Shown here: positions 62,543 to 64,000 of the stretch, piece by piece | Position numbering within the stretch: the stretch's first letter is position 1 | How the letters are laid out: each line of letters opens with the position of its first letter | NCBI GenBank assembly: GCA_965242845.1 | Contig: CBDETC010000003.1 | Location: 310,001 to 374,000 of the forward strand | Length of the DNA: 64,000 bases | Origin: RHLJ01 sp965242845 | GTDB lineage: Bacteria; Bacteroidota; Rhodothermia; Balneolales; Balneolaceae | Direction: 5' to 3' | Program-made: the position numbers and the translations under genes | The notes under the pieces: model-generated | The model's input: the letters and a program-made list of their open reading frames with translations, nothing else | Database searches by the model: none | Told to the model about the DNA's origin: nothing

Positions 62543-63137
62543 ATGGTTGGTCCTGCTTTTAATTGCCGGGCTACTTGTTACAGGAGGCTGTAAGTCTTCT
62601 GAAAATCTTCCAGCAGACACAGGAGTAAATTCCAATACTTCTTCTCCGCAGCAAGGAAATACTACATCACAAGCTTCAGGAGGAGAAGAGACTTCCGATG
62701 GAGAAGGTATAGTAGTTACCTATACCAATCGCAGTTCAAATATTCAGATTAAGCTGGATCCTACAAAAGACCAGTTCTATATGGATTTGAGCGGCATGAC
62801 TCCTCAAGAAAAAGACTCGGTGGTAGTTAAAGATTCGTCATTGATTCAAAACCGTGCAATAGACATTCAAAGCCTGTTATCCAGCTATAGAAAAGCACAG
62901 GACTTATTCTATTTGGGGGAATATCGACAGGCACTGGAAGAGGTAGATAAAACTATAGAAATACAGGAAACAGCAGACGCTTACGCGCTTAAAGGAACCA
63001 TTTTCTTTATGCTGGAAAATATTACAGCAGCCCGGGCTAACTGGAATAGAGCCGTTCAGATGGATCCGAATATTCCGGTACCCAGTATTCCGGAGCTGGA
63101 AACACTAATTGACGAAATACGGGGGGAAGGTAATTAA
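62514..63137 (+). CDS. TPR lipoprotein
   Basis: 207 residues, starting inside the end of the barrel gene (29-bp overlap; ATG 62514). A hydrophobic segment LVLLLIAGLLVTGGC ends at a cysteine, with a loose lipobox. A Gly/Ser/Thr-rich linker and a short beta region follow, then two tetratricopeptide-type repeats (about 125-200: YRKAQDLFYLGEYRQALEEV, and DAYALKGTIFFMLENITAAR). It is probably a periplasmic scaffold linking the outer-membrane and inner-membrane parts. Function is inferred only from the operon. Confidence 0.75.
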   Translation: MVSRELFDSKWLVLLLIAGLLVTGGCKSSENLPADTGVNSNTSSPQQGNTTSQASGGEETSDGEGIVVTYTNRSSNIQIKLDPTKDQFYMDLSGMTPQEKDSVVVKDSSLIQNRAIDIQSLLSSYRKAQDLFYLGEYRQALEEVDKTIEIQETADAYALKGTIFFMLENITAARANWNRAVQMDPNIPVPSIPELETLIDEIRGEGN

Positions 63138-63138
63138 T

Positions 63139-63957
63139 ATGAGGCTTTCACTAACTAATCTATTAGGGGTAATATTTAGTGTTGGGATGTTGGTCTTCGG
63201 TGTAACAGAAATTACTGGAACAACCAATGTGATTGACTCTATTCCAGGATTATCCAACTATCGGTTTTTAAATTTACCAAGTTTGTTCATCGTTTTAGGT
63301 GGGGTATTAAATGCGGTATTCATTACCTATCAACCCAGGTATGTGGGAAAGGCGTTTGGAAGCATTTTCTTACTGTTTAGCCAGTCTAAAACCTCAGCAA
63401 AAACATTGACCACTGACTTAGAAAGTATTTTAGACTGGAATGATCAAATAAAAGCAAATAGAGTCCAGGCATTATCCAAGCTAGAGGATGAGCATGCTTC
63501 TGACGTTTCGGGTTATTTATTTTCACTGCTTAGCACAAATTACACCAACGAAGACATCCAGGAGTTTGGAGCAAACCACGTGGAAGAGCAATATTTCAGG
63601 AAGATGGTTGTGGTCGACGTACTGCGAGCTATGGGCGGTGCGGCACCATCATTTGGTATGTTTGGAACTTTATTCGGGCTGATTGTGATGCTTGGGCAAT
63701 TAGAGAATCCATCAGGAATGGGCCCAGGCCTGGCCGCTGCTTTGATTACTACTTTATATGGTATTTCTTTAGCACGATTTATTTTTTACCCAATCGCTGA
63801 AAAAATCAAGAATGTTGCTCAGATGAATAAATTCCGGGAGTATTTTATTCTGGAAGGGATTTTGATGATTAATGATAAAAAGTCATCCTTCTATATCCAG
63901 GATAAGATGAGCACATATCTTCAAAGGGATTTCAAAAAGACTAAAGGCGAAGACTAG
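63139..63957 (+). CDS. motA: MotA-like stator protein
   Basis: Proton/sodium-channel subunit of a rotary motor, 272 residues. Four helices are predicted. GAAPSFGMFGTLFGLIVMLG, then GPGLAAALITTLYGISLARF, is the conserved MotA helix 3-4 block with the torque-related proline (A-P-S-F). The cytoplasmic loop keeps R108 and E116 (R-V-Q-A-L-S-K-L-E), the same R-x7-E spacing as E. coli R90/E98 that contact FliG. ATG 63139 follows GGGGGAAGG by 9 bp and starts right after the lipoprotein stop; the in-frame start at 63109 lies inside that gene. Confidence 0.88.
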   Translation: MRLSLTNLLGVIFSVGMLVFGVTEITGTTNVIDSIPGLSNYRFLNLPSLFIVLGGVLNAVFITYQPRYVGKAFGSIFLLFSQSKTSAKTLTTDLESILDWNDQIKANRVQALSKLEDEHASDVSGYLFSLLSTNYTNEDIQEFGANHVEEQYFRKMVVVDVLRAMGGAAPSFGMFGTLFGLIVMLGQLENPSGMGPGLAAALITTLYGISLARFIFYPIAEKIKNVAQMNKFREYFILEGILMINDKKSSFYIQDKMSTYLQRDFKKTKGED

Positions 63958-63967
63958 CTTTTCTTAA

Positions 63968-64000
63968 ATGCTCTCACGTAAAAACATATCGACTTTACGC
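63968..64000 (+). CDS. Start of a probable motB-like gene (cut by window)
   Basis: ATG 63968, 11 bp after the motA stop, opens a frame reading MLSRKNISTLR to the window edge. A short basic N-terminus directly after motA fits MotB (stator partner with peptidoglycan-binding domain), but 11 codons cannot prove it. Confidence 0.4.
   Translation, partial: MLSRKNISTLR

Noticed and set aside
63139..63957. GldL/PorL gliding-motor component of T9SS
   Set aside because: GldL has only two membrane helices and no MotA A-P-x-F-G block; this protein has the MotA helix 3-4 block and torque-loop charges.
59602..64000. Zorya-type anti-phage defence (MotA/MotB-like ZorAB)
   Set aside because: ZorA has a long cytoplasmic tail and partners ZorC/ZorD; here the MotA protein is of normal flagellar length and the partner is FliF-FliG-like.
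1..64000. CRISPR arrays, complete insertion sequences, prophage or integrase genes
   Set aside because: No regularly spaced direct repeats, no transposase or integrase motif, and no phage structural gene could be found.

Overview
The window looks like chromosomal DNA of a marine, moderately AT-rich member of the Balneolales/Rhodothermota (Bacteroidetes-like) lineage. This placement is inferred from several features: three large secreted proteins ending in type IX secretion (T9SS) sorting domains of the Y-P-N-P-(F/Y) ... G-x-Y-x-Y ... x-I-K type, a PorV/PorQ-family protein, a CarboxypepD_reg-type TonB receptor, the DUF3822-rsmD-coaD order, a GbsR-type regulator and frequent TTG starts. Most genes are housekeeping or metabolic. 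No phage, complete IS element or CRISPR array is visible.

Layout. 1-3.2 kb: fadJ (3' end cut off by the window) and fadI for fatty-acid beta-oxidation, with a palindromic operator just before fadI. 3.3-8.4 kb: tRNA-Val, a frameshifted GNAT gene, small enzymes, tandem GNAT paralogues, a haem c lipoprotein, degraded gene fragments and a sulfotransferase; this is the most eroded part of the window. 8.4-11 kb: a small orphan gene and the ergothioneine pair egtB-egtD. 11-19.2 kb (minus strand): plsC, yraN, a GbsR regulator, a GH5-CBM6 lipoprotein, an FmdB-like protein, pdxH, an aspartate aminotransferase, coaD, rsmD, DUF3822 and a pseudopilin-like protein. 19.4-29.1 kb: MATE transporter, sixA, a catalytically dead S46-peptidase homologue, MscS, a DUF349 protein, an MBL hydrolase and a glycosyltransferase pair. 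29.2-40.8 kb: an envelope locus of two T9SS cargo proteins, an FN3-like lipoprotein, a TonB receptor, a PorV/PorQ protein and an NHL-type lipoprotein. 40.9-46.1 kb: fdxA, folP, cdaA (c-di-AMP synthase), methylmalonyl-CoA mutase and meaB. 46.1-52.9 kb: a T9SS alpha-amylase with an inserted domain, acyl-CoA dehydrogenase, an SUMF1-like lipoprotein, a PAS protein, sufE and paiB. 53-54.7 kb: an ECF42-type sigma factor with its DGPF/YCII partner. 54.8-59.2 kb: two PAS histidine kinases and a NarL-type response regulator.

The most unusual element is the operon from 59602 to the end of the window. It encodes a single polypeptide that fuses a FliF-like periplasmic ring module, one membrane span, the FliF C-terminal tail and a full-length FliG. 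It is followed by an outer-membrane protein with an N-terminal domain like the FlgO/CsgG group, a TPR lipoprotein, a MotA-like stator with the conserved torque-loop charges, and the first codons of what is probably motB. No flagellar export, rod, hook or filament gene is visible. It reads as a compact envelope-spanning rotary motor built from flagellar parts, although flagellar genes could lie beyond the right edge. The kinase/response-regulator pair is transcribed divergently from it across about 390 bp that contains an inverted repeat.
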